From Flaccisagitta enflata (lineage: Eukaryota; Chaetognatha; Sagittoidea; Aphragmophora), in contig OZ231127.1 in the NCBI GenBank assembly GCA_965153355.1, positions 73,098,001 to 73,162,000 on the forward strand: 64,000 nt of DNA, in the 5' to 3' direction. This document shows, in pieces, positions 1 to 56,719 of the stretch; position 1 is the stretch's first letter, and every line of letters begins with the position of its first letter. Both the position numbers and the translations under genes were made by a program. Under the pieces are notes generated by a model. That model saw nothing but the letters and a program-made list of their open reading frames with translations. It was not told the DNA's origin and made no database searches.

Positions 1-164
1 GCCTTTTAAAAACATTCCTATGATTTACAGTAATAAATAATTTAATTTCTGTTTCCTTTTGATTAATTGTATGAGTTTTATATAGGATAAATTGTTGCAC
101 AAGCCCCACAGTAATAAATCAAAACAAAATGTTTTTTGTGAAAATGTATATATACTGTCATGAT

Positions 165-357
165 ACTACAAGGCTGGATAACCGGCTACCCCAGTTGCGT
201 GCAGTTGAGCAGGGGCCGTTTTTGAGGTCACTAGACCATTTGTGCAGGAGCGGTGAGGTCAAAAAAGTAAAATCATAAAAAAAAGTAAAGCGTAACTGAC
301 TCACCAACCAACAATTGGACAAAGTGGGTTGTATAGTCGCGTGCACGCGACTACAAA
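165..357 (+). repeat. Family A hairpin-ended repeat (degenerate copy)
   Basis: It starts with an eroded GGATAACCGGCTACC and CCAGTTGCGTGC and ends in the perfect palindrome AGTCGCGTGCACGCGACT. The middle holds GTGCAGGAGC and a short run of CCAACCAAC. Its 5' motif no longer matches its hairpin exactly. Confidence 0.7.
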
Positions 358-503
358 TATTTGTTTGTTCTATTATTCACTACAAATAGATTGATACAAA
401 TATTTTGTAGGCAGGCACTGGTAAAAAAATCTCGCTTGTAGGCAGGTAAAAATTTTGTTGGGCCCTGTCAGTCCTTGCACAGGCTGCACTCCAATCGCCC
501 CAT

Positions 504-690
504 TCAGATCATCCATTGCGCCAAGCTGTCACGCGAGTTCCAAAATGAGCCAAATTGGCCAAATTGAGCTCCTTTCAGCATATCTTTCTTTCCCTCAACA
601 ACTACACCTTTCCCACAAGATCTCCCCGTTTGCCTGCCTTTGTTGCCCGCTTTCAGCCAACTTTTTTTTGACTCTTCTATGTCGTACAAG
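504..690 (-). CDS. Candidate terminal exon of the SM gene (weak)
   Basis: A frame of 61 codons plus stop, starting after AAAATGAAAG. Joined to the previous exon (AC plus C gives Thr) it reads MTLYDIEESKK, similar in position and pattern to the QKLLDTLKKL that follows ILTP in Munc18. Against it, the acceptor lacks a pyrimidine tract because it sits beside a (GA)n repeat on the minus strand, and the tail is longer and basic. The true last exon may be elsewhere in 1-780 or outside the window. Confidence 0.3.
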
Positions 691-701
691 CTTTCATTTT
701 T

Positions 702-702
<1 letters not shown>

Positions 703-747
<45 letters not shown>
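703..747. repeat. (CT)n microsatellite
   Basis: About 22 CT units. On the SM gene strand it is (GA)n, 35-80 bp downstream of the donor of the 929-785 exon. Confidence 0.98.
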
Positions 748-749
<2 letters not shown>

Positions 750-784
750 CGCGCGGCGTTGTTAAAGAGACTACTGAGACTCAC

Positions 785-44332
<43,548 letters not shown>

Positions 44333-44415
44333 CTTAACAACAGAGAAAACAAGTGACGAGGGACGGGTCACAATTCTGTCGTGGGCAGGGGCTTACAACC
44401 CGCTCCCTACACCCC

Positions 44416-44419
<4 letters not shown>

Positions 44420-44500
<81 letters not shown>

Positions 44501-44651
44501 TTCTGCTGCCCATGGATTCCAACTCTGCGCACGGTGCGATCGGGGTCACGTCCACGCACGCGGCGGGATTATTTCCTCCAGGCGGCGCTGAGATGATGAC
44601 GGCTTCTTGACGGCACCCATAAGGCCATATGACGTGTTGTTACGTCGACAC
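44420..44651. repeat. (CA)n plus 150 bp duplicated segment, copy 2
   Basis: The 44498-44651 segment matches 41218-41371. It lies between the 45293-44794 exon and the first SM-homologous exon. It is followed by GCACGCACGCACGC. Confidence 0.9.
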
Positions 44652-44793
44652 GCACGTCGCACGCACGCACGCACACACACGCACGCACACAAACACACAC
44701 AAGTCTACTACGTTTCGTTGGCTTCTAAGATCGTTTGTTCTTTTAATTGATCTTTTTTCTTCTTATGCGTTAATTTCGTTCATCCGTTCTTAC

Positions 44794-45293
44794 GTGAGAT
44801 CGACGGGTTTGGAACTTGTTCTGTTGACGTTGGGTATTTCGGAAAAGACGGAATGTCGCTTTGAGTTATTTGAGATGTTGGCGTCATCCGGCCTCTTCGA
44901 TAGATCGTCATCTGCCAATGAGTTATCGGACAAATTGACGGCATCTTCCAACTTCTTGGATGAAGTATCCACGTTCTCGAAGCTCATTGGCTGATTTATA
45001 CCTTCGGAGTTTGTTTGATCTTTAGTAACATGGACTCGGATTGGGCTAAAATTGTCGGGCTGTTTTCTGTCAACGGCGATGTCCGACTGACTCACGTCAC
45101 GTGACAGCGTTTTCTGCATTTTGGTGATGACGTTGCCATGGCCAGCATCGGCGGAGATGGCGCCTGTGTCAGCGCCCGTGTCAGCGCCCGTGTCAGCGCC
45201 CGTGTCAGCGCCCGTGTCAGCGCCTGCTTCAGCGCCTGGTCTTGAATAGGTGGCGCCTTCTAACGCTTGGAAGTTTCCGTCGTTTGTTATCAT
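44794..45293 (-). CDS. Probable 5' exon: disordered N-terminal extension with GADT repeat
   Basis: An open frame of 166 codons plus 2 nt begins at ATG 45293-45291 and runs to a good donor (CTCAC then GTAAGA). Joined to the exon at 44332 it stays in frame: the split codon AC plus C gives Thr, immediately before the Met of that exon. The protein is low in hydrophobics. It has about six GADT tetrapeptides near residues 20-45 (12-nt DNA repeat, about 45160-45230) and a Ser/Asp/Asn-rich remainder. Known SM proteins lack such an extension, so this could be a longer isoform, a separate small gene, or a first exon whose real start is upstream. A possible acceptor lies just before 45306, meaning the ATG might be internal. 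Confidence 0.5.
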
Positions 45294-45309
45294 GGCGCTA
45301 AGTCGGCTT

Positions 45310-45640
45310 TAGTGAGAAAAAGCTCGATCAAAACAGACTTTCCATTTATTTATCGCGAAAGCTAACAAATTTTGCTGACCATTCCCAATGAGAACATATT
45401 CCTGAATAACGTCATGACGTTTTACCGAGAGCGTGTGTTTGTTTGCTTGTTTGTCAGCTTTCTATATTTCTTCTGTTTTTCCTCACAGTGTGCTGGAGGA
45501 GTGCGCTAATGAAGTTTTTCATTGACAGTTTTTTCTCAAGTTTTTTGCGATATGATTTTTCTTTAGCAATTTCTCAGCTCAAGGTTAATGGACATAAGGT
45601 GTATTGATTGATTGAGTAATTTTAATCAACGTATCTTTCC
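45310..45640. other. Non-coding sequence upstream of the 5' exon
   Basis: No TATA-like or other promoter motif can be called with confidence. A possible acceptor (TTTCTCACTAAAG) lies just upstream of 45306 on the minus strand. Confidence 0.4.
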
Positions 45641-45649
45641 TTTAAAAAA

Positions 45650-45924
<275 letters not shown>

Positions 45925-46372
45925 CACCCAGCTCATGTTTGCACTTGTCATTTTTTCCCATTTCCTCTCGACGAGTGTTTTGTCGTTAAGTGGCGCTGCT
46001 TTGTTATCAGTTACATTTGAAGAACTCTTTGGAATAATTAACTCGTCAATCAACAGTTTTTCTTCATGCTGTCACGCCCGTGTCCTTAGTACATTCTCTC
46101 TTCTCACTCAGACATCAAAAGATTATATAATTCTTCCTTTCTCTTTTAGTGTCATCACCAGATTAAGGCGACGGCCTCAGGGGTAGACGGATTGACACCA
46201 TTGCAGCTAGAAATTACGTCTAAGTTAGCAAAAACATTTTAGGCATGCAAAATTACACAATTGAGAAAAGATCAAAAAGTGACACCCAGGGTAAAAACCT
46301 TTTAAAAAAGCACAACCAGCTGACAGCTGACCCAAGTAGGTGACAACCGAAATAATTGAAAATAAACAAGTG

Positions 46373-46520
46373 ACGCGAGGTCACAATATGGTTTAAGACA
46401 GGTGGGCAGGGGCGTCCAACCTCCATCCACAACCCACCCTCCACACGGATGGACCGACGGACGAATCGACAAACCGACAGAAAAAAGCTTCTTATAGAGA
46501 GTCGTGGCCGCAACTATAAA
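46373..46520 (+). repeat. Family A-like repeat with GTGACGCGAGGTCACA start
   Basis: It starts GTGACGCGAGGTCACAATAT with GACAGGTGGGCAGGGGC and ends CTTATAGAGAGTCGTGGCCG and CAACTATAAAAC; the 3' hairpin is eroded. Confidence 0.7.
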
Positions 46521-47240
46521 ACTCGAAAAATCCTAGTATCAGCACAGGCAAGAAGGTGACGCCTAAAATAAAAAGGTTCAGATAGATGGATTGACGCAAA
46601 CATTGAGAGAAAGTGTCTTTAATGATTCTGTTTGGTAGAAATGTGCGTGAAAACAGCCGGAAATAGAAAGAAAAGGCTTTTCCCCCTAGATTCGGTCCTG
46701 AATGAGTGAGTGAAGCGTTCATGCTGATTTTGATTATCGTCTCTTTTCTGATCCGGGCGAGTTGGCGTTATGTTCATGCTAAATATTGGCGTTCTTTGCT
46801 GCATATGTTTTTGAGCAAATGAATAGTGGGAGCAGTGGGATACAATATCATAGACAGTTAAAAATACAGAAAAAATTGAATGTCTTTAACGCTAGTATTC
46901 ACACTCCGTATTCTGCAAGCATATAGACTGCAAACATTTTCATTGCGCACGCTGCTAATACTCACTATATATGAACAACTCCAGTTCTTGTAGTGTGAAC
47001 ACTCCCACTCTGCATCTTTAGCATTGGTTGGAGTCACAAAAGTCTAAAGGCGGGGCGATAACCGTTAAGAAACCGACTAACTGAGGAGAAGAACGCAATG
47101 AAGACAGAGACAGAGAAAAGAGGTAGAGACAAAGACAATGCTAATGCAATGACAAAGATAGAGAAAAAGACAGAGATTCCCAATCAGAAACTGACAGTCT
47201 GAGGCATTGAGGAGAAGAACGAAATAGTGGATGAGACAGA
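46520..47240. other. Non-coding sequence
   Basis: No gene or element recognised; short ACAGAGAAAAAGAC-type purine-rich stretches after 47100. Confidence 0.4.
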
Positions 47241-47247
47241 GACAAAT

Positions 47248-47450
<203 letters not shown>

Positions 47451-47509
47451 TGTCACCGAGATTTTCAGATGAGACAGAAAGATAGAGAAAATCTTTGAAA
47501 TGGGATTAC

Positions 47510-47759
47510 CCCCACCGTGACACCGTGAAGGCGGAAATAATGCTGGGCAACGGCTCCACTCTTTTCATCGGTAACATTTCTTGGCTTATTCTACTCATGT
47601 TAGAGAGGTAACTTCTTCGCATTTTGCCTAGTTGCTGCACAGGAATGTTTTGCATGATTGAGATCATGCTGGTGTCAAATCTCAGGCCTCGGACGAGTGA
47701 CGACGTTTCCACATAGTCCTTATGCTCGTCTAGGTCCTCATCTTCCTCTTCATCCTTGT
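47510..47759 (-). CDS. Coding-like exon of unknown gene (possible far-5' exon of the SM gene)
   Basis: A minus-strand open stretch with protein-like composition: an acidic run (DKDEEEDEDLDEH) followed by a balanced segment containing GLRFDTSMISIMQNIP and LGKMRRSYLSNMSRI. It is preceded by a plausible acceptor (ATTTCAG) and ends at a possible donor GTAATC after 47510, or GTGGGG after 47516. Both donors leave two bases of a codon. The next downstream exon (from 45306) starts with one completing base, so the two could splice in frame. I do not recognise the domain. It may equally be the last exon of a separate upstream gene. Confidence 0.35.
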
Positions 47760-47879
47760 CTGAAATCTTGATCACATAATCCCAGCATTCAGATGGTATG
47801 CAAAAACGCTCTCGTAAGCGATTAGTTGATGACGTGACACATTTTGGCAATTCATAAATATTGAATATTCACCTAAAAC

Positions 47880-48290
47880 AACCAACCAAACGGCAAATCG
47901 ATGCAAAAGCGGAAAAATTAAGACAAAACAGTGCAAAGATGCTTTGACCCATTTGTTGGCAAATTGGTGCAAAAAAGGACAACTTAGTTCAAAAGAGGGC
48001 AAAGATGCTTTGACGCGTTGTTGGCATGTGGAGGCAAAAAGGACAAATAAGGACAAAAGAAGGCAAAGATGCTTTGATGAGTTTCTTTGCAAAGTGAGGC
48101 ATAAGAGGACAAATAAGGACCTAAGAGGGCAAAGATGCCTCGACGCATTTGTAGGCAAAGTGTGGCTAAAGACTCTAAAGAGGACAAATAAGGACAAAAG
48201 AGGGCAAAAATGCTTTGACGCATTTGTTGGCAAATTGAGGCAAAAGAGGGCAAAGATTCTCTCAGGCAAAATCGCAAAATAGGGCACCAG
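47880..48290. repeat. Minisatellite of about 65-70 bp units
   Basis: Five to six units containing AGAGGGCAAAGATGCTTTGA, CGCATTTGTTGGCAAA and AGAGGACAAATAAGGAC. It is open in several frames, but only because of its composition. Confidence 0.9.
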
Positions 48291-48299
48291 AATGGAGAC

Positions 48300-48690
48300 A
48301 GGCAAATAACGATGATTGTTTGTTCAGTGGCAATTCCACGTCACTGAATTACAAAAATCAGACGCTGACGCATTTTAAGCTGTCAAAGGAAAAGCGGGAC
48401 ACAATATCACTTGTTATCCTGCCCCCCTCCTTTTTTCATGCTCTAAAATGCTTGGATGACAATTTGCCTGTTACTCTTAGTCTTATCGCCTCCGTCAGTG
48501 TTTCTCTCTACATTTCAGTCATAGTCGCTTGCTTACAGTTACAGACTTTGTAAGAGGGTGTGGCTTAAGGTAGGTAGGAACTAGGAAGGTAGCAAGGTAG
48601 ATGGGTGCTCCGATCGTCGGTGGATAATGCTGTTTTTGGATGATACGAAATCGGTTAAAATGCTTTTTAGGTTTGTCGGTCGGTCGGTTG
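48300..48690. other. Non-coding sequence
   Basis: No gene recognised; GGTCGGTCGGTTGGTCG at 48677 is a possible family A scrap. Confidence 0.4.
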
Positions 48691-48694
48691 GTCG

Positions 48695-48912
<218 letters not shown>

Positions 48913-48914
48913 TT

Positions 48915-49750
48915 GCGTCTCATCCTCCTTGTTCTCATTACGAATGCTGCAGTGATTGTCAAAGGCGCTTGATTTGTATTCAAGGCATCGGCTCACGAAA
49001 ACTCACTTCTTTTTGCTTCTTCTTCGTTGGTCCCGTTCACCTTCATAGAATTCTTTTGTTACGGTAATATTCAAATGTTCGCTTGATTTTTTTAATGAAA
49101 ATTTTGCAGATTCTAAAATAACATCATTACATAAGTCAAATGTAAAATTGAATTTGTAAAAAGACAACCAATAAGTATACTTGTAAGTATAATTATTGAT
49201 ATAGTTGTAAGTATGATCGTTATTATATCATCTCGCTAAAAGCAAAGCAAATAAAGCAAAAGCTTGCAAGTCTAAGATAACCCCAACTGTAAATGTAAAG
49301 CGCGTGTAAAAGCACCTACAAATACAGAATGTACTTATACAATATACATGAACCTAAAAAAATTCGGCGTTCGAATGTAAGCAAATCCTTCAGTTCAGAG
49401 TGCACATATAAACGCACCCTGGAACACGGAGGACGCATGTAAACGTTCCCCTTTTGCTCCTTCCGTTCAGTTGGCTGCAAGTCTCTCCTGTCCCGGGTTG
49501 ATTCTGGGGAATGTCTAGGGGCTTTAAATGAATTAGACAAACCCATTCTAATGATACCATACTGCACATCAACCTCTAGCCCTTTAGCTTTCTTGTCATA
49601 AAAATCCGTCCTATGTCATTACACTTATTTATACTCATCACTGAAGTAACTATCTCACTCTTCTCTCATTCTAAATCCCCAGTTTACTTAATCCCTTTTC
49701 TATCCCGAGTTTCCCACCTCACACACCCCGCAAGCACCTCGAAGGACAAA
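48915..49750. other. Non-coding sequence
   Basis: AT-rich, with AAGTATAATTATTGATATAG-type short repeats at 49175-49230. A minus-strand frame at 49567-49316 is protein-like but unrecognised and isolated. Confidence 0.4.
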
Positions 49751-49754
49751 TAAT

Positions 49755-50650
<896 letters not shown>

Positions 50651-50703
50651 AATAATATATGTATATAGAAATACCTCCCATGTACCATGTTGCAGGGGCT
50701 GGT

Positions 50704-50704
<1 letters not shown>

Positions 50705-50774
<70 letters not shown>

Positions 50775-50985
50775 TTTTTTTTGCTTCTTATACTTCTACT
50801 TCTTCTTCATTTCCTTCTTCCTCTTTTTTTCCTTCTTCTCTCTCTCTCATTTTCACTCGTGAAATTCTGAATTGGTTGGCATTTTGTTTTCCACAGAGAG
50901 AGAACCTAAGAACTGCCATTGAACACCTTTCTCTATTTTTTCCCTCAACCCTCTCTTTCTCCTTCTCTTTCCCTTTCCCTCTCTC

Positions 50986-51072
<87 letters not shown>
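50705..51072. repeat. Two (CT)n microsatellites
   Basis: CT at 50705-50765, poly-T and CTTCTT between, CT at 50980-51071. Confidence 0.97.
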
Positions 51073-51075
<3 letters not shown>

Positions 51076-51425
51076 ATATGTTCATTGTCATGGATTTTGT
51101 TTGGATTGAGCGTCCGAAATGTTTGTAACAGTTGAAAAAAAATATTTTTCTGCACTCTGGATCAGCGGCAACAACGGAAACGCTGCCTCTAACAGAAATG
51201 GCACTAAAGACGAAAATGGCACCAAAACGAAAAATGGAACGCCAGGAAATAGTATCGTTACTGACATTATCGTAATCGTTGTCGTCATCCCAATCTTCGT
51301 CATCGACTCATCGTTGTCACCGTCATCGTCATCGTCGGCATCATCGTTAATCATCGTCATTGTCATCTACTAATGCCCCATAATCGGATAGACGACCAAA
51401 TCCACCGAAATACAGATGCAGGTGT

Positions 51426-51532
51426 CATTTTTGAGCGAGCCCGCGAGCCCGATGCTTCTTGTTTTGCTGTCGGGCTCCCTTGTTTTGCCGGATATGAGTC
51501 CGACAGACTCTCTAAAAAACGGCTGAAACACT
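51426..51532. repeat. Fragment of the GAGAGCCCGG element family
   Basis: GAGCGAGCCCGCGAGCCCGA, GTCGGGCTCCCTTG and GACTCTCTAAAAAACGG resemble the right end of 49755-50650. Confidence 0.5.
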
Positions 51533-51534
51533 AA

Positions 51535-53300
51535 AACATCGCTGATTAAATGACCTTCAAGCTTCAATCATTTTCACGTTCTATCGTGTCGTATTGTATA
51601 ATCATTTCATTCACGTTCAGAGAGTCAAGAAAAAAAGGTGTTTTTAGATAGTGGCGCTAAATCTATGAAAGCAGACAAAAGAGAACCTGAACAAAAGAGA
51701 CTGGCCGGACCGTCAATTGGTCTGTAACGATCGAGTAAAAAAGTGTTATTACGTGTATCTCGGCCCCGCATCGTAACCCTTGTTACATGCCTTGCGTAAT
51801 GAGAGTGACAAACCGAGGCATACTGGAATTAAGATGCCGCAGCTTCTTTTTGATTAGATTTTTTCATCATAACAGTCTCTGATGCTAAATTATAAGAAAA
51901 CTATATGCTTAAACATTAAAAACTGATGAAATATTGAGGAAGAGAGTGGTTGTTTTGTGGTATACCTTTCCACTTAAGCTCAAGAAGAAAAAAAATCAAA
52001 AGATCAACTGTTTCCAAAATCGTTGAAAGGTGCAGGGTAATACCCCTTTTTAGACTCTCCCAGCGGCTCGCTTCTATTGTTCTATTGTTCCAGGTTGCAT
52101 TTTGCATTTTGCCTACGTAACATTTTGACAGAGACATGAGTCACATGCAGTAACAATTTAATACACATAACAGTGATTTGGTTGTATTCTAGCAGGCTCT
52201 AATTTTTGAGTTTACCGTTATCAAACCCAGAGCGATTTAGCTGTTGATGAAATAATTTTCTTTAGATTTAGTGACTTAGGCTTGTAGAAAACTCTGGGCG
52301 TACCTGTGGCTGCATCGCAAGATGTTTGCTCATCATGAAACATGAATCGTAATTAAAGGTGAAGCACTATGTCTCATGAAAAGCTAGAGGAATGCTCGTC
52401 TGTCCTCTTTCCTCTGAGTGAAGTGCTCAGAGACAGACATACTGACATACAAAATGACAGTGTCTTTTTGAAAGCATCTTATGGTATTCTTAGTACTTTT
52501 GAACAGTTATTTAACAATTACTGACCCAAAAACCCACATAATTTGTGATGACTACATAAAAAATGATCCGTGAAATCTGTAGACTTCACATTTTATTATT
52601 GTATGTGAGCTAAAGTCGCTTAAATTTGTTAAAGAGAAAAAAAAAAGAAAATGGAAGGTAAACCAAAAAATACGGTTCTTTCACTGAGATGCATATGTCC
52701 ACAGATGTTTTGACGATCTTATTCCTCAGATCATTGCAACTATCGGTATTGACATTAAATTGACATTTTCTCTCGTCCACTTGCTGAGGGGAGGAGCAGA
52801 TTTCATAATTGATGCTTTACCAACCAAATTCAACCAGCTGATGTCAAAAAAGAGATGGTGCGTTGTGTGAAAAAGGCTTAAAAGTGACATTAAAACATAA
52901 TTTAATCGATCTTGATGATAATACACTATACCTATTAAACGATTAAACGGAATTGTTTTGAAATTCCAATCAAGCGAGACCTTTTCCCTCGTGACTTCAA
53001 TATGCAAATTAGGGTTTAATGTTACATGACTGACAAAAGGAAGAAAGGGCAGTCCAACCCTCCTAAGATGAGATGTGATGCTGCACCTGGACTCGCAGTC
53101 CTGGACTTTGTTATTCATAATCCTATTTCATAGCCCAGTAAACAGCAACGAGTACTAAGAAGGTGTAACGAGAAGTGAGAAAAAAGAAAAGAGAGAGAGA
53201 GTCTGCTTGGTTTTCGATATTCATAATCCGTTTTTCATCCGTTTCCTCCTCTGACAGATTCTGTCTGGTCGCTAAACGATGGTTTTGGCAACGCACAAGG
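51535..53300. other. Low-repeat non-coding sequence
   Basis: The longest stretch here without microsatellites. A plus-strand open frame at about 52693-52872 (IIATIGIDIKLTFSLVHLLR...) follows a good acceptor-like TTATTCCTCAG, but I cannot link it to a gene. Nothing else recognised. Confidence 0.4.
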
Positions 53301-53307
53301 TGTCAAC

Positions 53308-53308
53308 T

Positions 53309-53401
<93 letters not shown>

Positions 53402-53505
53402 AGAGAAAGAGAAAGAGAAAGAGGGTGAGAGTGAGAGTGAGAGAGAGAGCGAGAGCCCGAGAGCGCGAGAGCGCGAGAGCGCGAGAGCGAGAGAGAGAAT
53501 GACTG
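53308..53505. repeat. (GA)n and (GAGC)n microsatellite
   Basis: GA to 53395, GAAAGA to 53422, GAGAGCGCGAGAGC to 53495. Confidence 0.97.
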
Positions 53506-53829
53506 ACAGCCAGACAAACAGACAGACATACAGATAGACAGAAAAAACTCTCTCCCAGGTTTTTATCAATGTCATAATGTCAAAAAAATCATCATTGAAA
53601 ACTGAAACGATCGATATCTGCTCTCGAACTTGCAATATTCAAATACAGTGCTACCGCCTACCGCAGAAGCTACAGCAGCAACACTAAAAATTGTAGCAAT
53701 CGAAACCGCAACAGCGACAGCATAGACGCAAACAAAAGCTGCAATCGCCCCTGCATTTGAAAAGGAAATGAAATTGAAAAAAAAGAGGCAGTGACATTGA
53801 GATTTGAAGAACTCTCTCTCTTTCTAACT

Positions 53830-53844
53830 GTCTTTCTTTCTGTT

Positions 53845-53920
<76 letters not shown>

Positions 53921-53982
53921 TTTTCTTTCTTTCTTTCTTTCTTTCTTTCTTTCAGTTTTTTCCTTTATTTTTTTTCTATCTC

Positions 53983-54075
<93 letters not shown>

Positions 54076-54085
54076 CGTGCGTGCG
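53830..54085. repeat. (CTTT)n then (GT)n microsatellites
   Basis: CTTT at 53835-53955; GT at 53985-54072. Confidence 0.98.
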
Positions 54086-54315
54086 TGAAATTTTCAACCT
54101 GAAAATATAGAATATAGAAACGCCTGCCCCCTCTGTCCGTGGCGATATTGGCGTAATCCCCATCGGCATCACTCGTTTTCTCCTCTTTCCCCCTCACCAG
54201 TCGCCCCGCGAGTCTGAATACGCAGATTAGACAAAAGCGCTAGAAGAAGAAATTCCCAAGAAATAGAAAATGACAAATACAGATGTCGATGACGATTGCT
54301 TTTCTGCGATCCTTT

Positions 54316-54812
54316 TTGGGCAGCGGCCCCAAAGGGCCGATGTCCTGTAGGACACAGGGGTGAATTTCCAGACGTCCATACGTCCGTTGGTCCATCCATC
54401 CGTCCGTCTGTCCGTCCATCCGTACATATGTACATTCATCCCCCCCCCGAAGCTTCTCAAGCCTCAAATTCCCATTAAATAACATAGAAAATTTACCAAG
54501 AAGTGAATAATTGATTGCCATTGAATAGCATAGAAACTTAATGAAAATTGAGAAAATGTAAAATTCCCATTGAATAACATGGTAAATTGACAAGAAATTG
54601 AAATTATGCAAAATTCCTGTTGAATAACATGGAAAGTTGCTACCAAGGCCTCAATTATGACCTCTCAGGACGTCTGGAAATTCACCCCTGTGTCTTGCAG
54701 GACATCAGCCCTTTGGAGCCGCTGCCCTGCTCTCACTCCAATTCTTCAGCTAATCACTCCAAGCAGGGCATCGGGTATCGCAGACCATGTGCGATCCTTG
54801 GATGACTTGTTT
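54316..54812. mobile_element. Family B element
   Basis: The inverted ends GGGCAGCGGCCCCAAAGGGC (54319) and its complement (54700-54727) each extend to the site GACGTC. The core has TTCCCATTGAATAACATGG-type repeats. The right tail is AAGCAGGGCATCGGGTATCG to CCTTGGATGACTTGT. Confidence 0.82.
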
Positions 54813-55120
54813 CTTCCTTTACTTGTGTAGTGATTGTGGAAACTGGATTTTTGTATTGTCGAGACTTGAGACGATCAATGCCACACAGACTAAACCACTG
54901 CACATACGTCTCGTCACAAGGCCAGATACACGATCAACGCCGCGCGAAGTAAACCACTGCAAATATGTCATGCTAAATGTGTATATGCCGAGAAACATCT
55001 TAAAGGACAGACGGATGCACCACCCGACAGGTATAGCTGGTTCTGAAGTCGCACAATTAAAAAAGATTTAGTTCTTCTCATGAGTAAAAATTGTTCTTTC
55101 CCTCGCATCTTATCACACGC
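54812..55120. other. Non-coding sequence
   Basis: A near-repeat of about 60 bp (AAACCACTGCACATACGTC / AAACCACTGCAAATATGTC). No gene recognised. Confidence 0.4.
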
Positions 55121-55124
55121 AGGT

Positions 55125-55129
<5 letters not shown>

Positions 55130-55184
<55 letters not shown>

Positions 55185-55282
55185 AGACACAGACACAGAC
55201 ACAGACACAGACACAAACACAAACAAACAAACAAACAAACAAACAAACAAACAAACAAACAAACAAACAAACAAACAAACAA

Positions 55283-55325
<43 letters not shown>

Positions 55326-55360
55326 CACACAAACACACACGAACACGAACACGAACACAC
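55130..55360. repeat. (CA)n, (CAGA)n and (CAAA)n compound microsatellite
   Basis: CA, then ACAGAC, then about 75 bp CAAA, then CA again. Confidence 0.98.
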
Positions 55361-55522
55361 ACACGAAAAACAACAGCAGAGAATGAATGGGCGTTTCCGA
55401 TGAATGTTGGCATTAGAAATGGAAAAGATGTTTTTACACGAAAAAGTAAAGACGCGACCATTTTTTCTAACGCCCACAAAGTGCCTGTGGGGAAAAGACC
55501 ATGGAAGAAAGAAGGAGAAGAA

Positions 55523-55529
<7 letters not shown>

Positions 55530-55587
<58 letters not shown>
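55530..55587. repeat. (GA)n microsatellite
   Basis: About 28 GA units. Confidence 0.98.
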
Positions 55588-55589
55588 GC

Positions 55590-56088
55590 GGGACACACAC
55601 ACTGTAAATGAGTAAAAAACAAAGACAGGCGGGAAGACAGAGGAAATAAGGTCAAGGATGAACACAGATATTGCTTCACGTTTACAAGAGCCAAGGACTG
55701 ACAGATATTGAGGGCATAGGAAATCAACATTTAAAGCAATCTGATACAGATATGAAAAAAATGCCTGCATTTAATAAGTGCAAATCTTGTTGAGTGCATC
55801 GGTGTAGGAGAAGGGACATCCAGGACATCCACGGACATCCTTATCTGTCTGGCCGGGAAGTCCGACTTTTTCTGTTGGGCATGATAAACTTGGCTTGGGG
55901 GTTGAAATGGCATGGATGCTCCTGAGTACTTTGCTCCCCTTCACCCATGGTTACATGAAGCGTGTGGGTGAGTCATCAGCACGCGACAAAAGAAAGTGGA
56001 GATCCTCCTCTTGGAAAAAATGAACTTGTCCCAGTCCAATTGGTTAATTCTGATTAAATGAGTCAAGTGCAAGGATTTGCACATTCGT
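55590..56088. other. Non-coding sequence
   Basis: GGACATCCAGGACATCCACG-type short repeats at 55814-55840. No gene recognised. Confidence 0.4.
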
Positions 56089-56089
56089 T

Positions 56090-56312
<223 letters not shown>

Positions 56313-56471
56313 TTGTGCTTCCTCTTTTTTATCTTCCTCTTGAGTACTGCGCTTATTCGTCCCTTGGATGATGATACATAGAAACCTGAAAAAAGTAAAA
56401 CGCGCAAAAACAAAGGAAGCTCAATGTAGACACAGAGAAAAGGGAAGATGGAAGGGGACAAATAAAGTAAG

Positions 56472-56705
<234 letters not shown>

Positions 56706-56719
56706 GGCATCCAGATAGA

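Noticed and set aside
45310-45640. Promoter for the SM gene
   Set aside because: No core promoter motif could be supported, and the true transcript start is unknown.
52693-52872. Plus-strand exon-like segment after TTATTCCTCAG
   Set aside because: Protein-like composition and a good acceptor, but no homology recognised, no partner exon and no donor; left as a note only.
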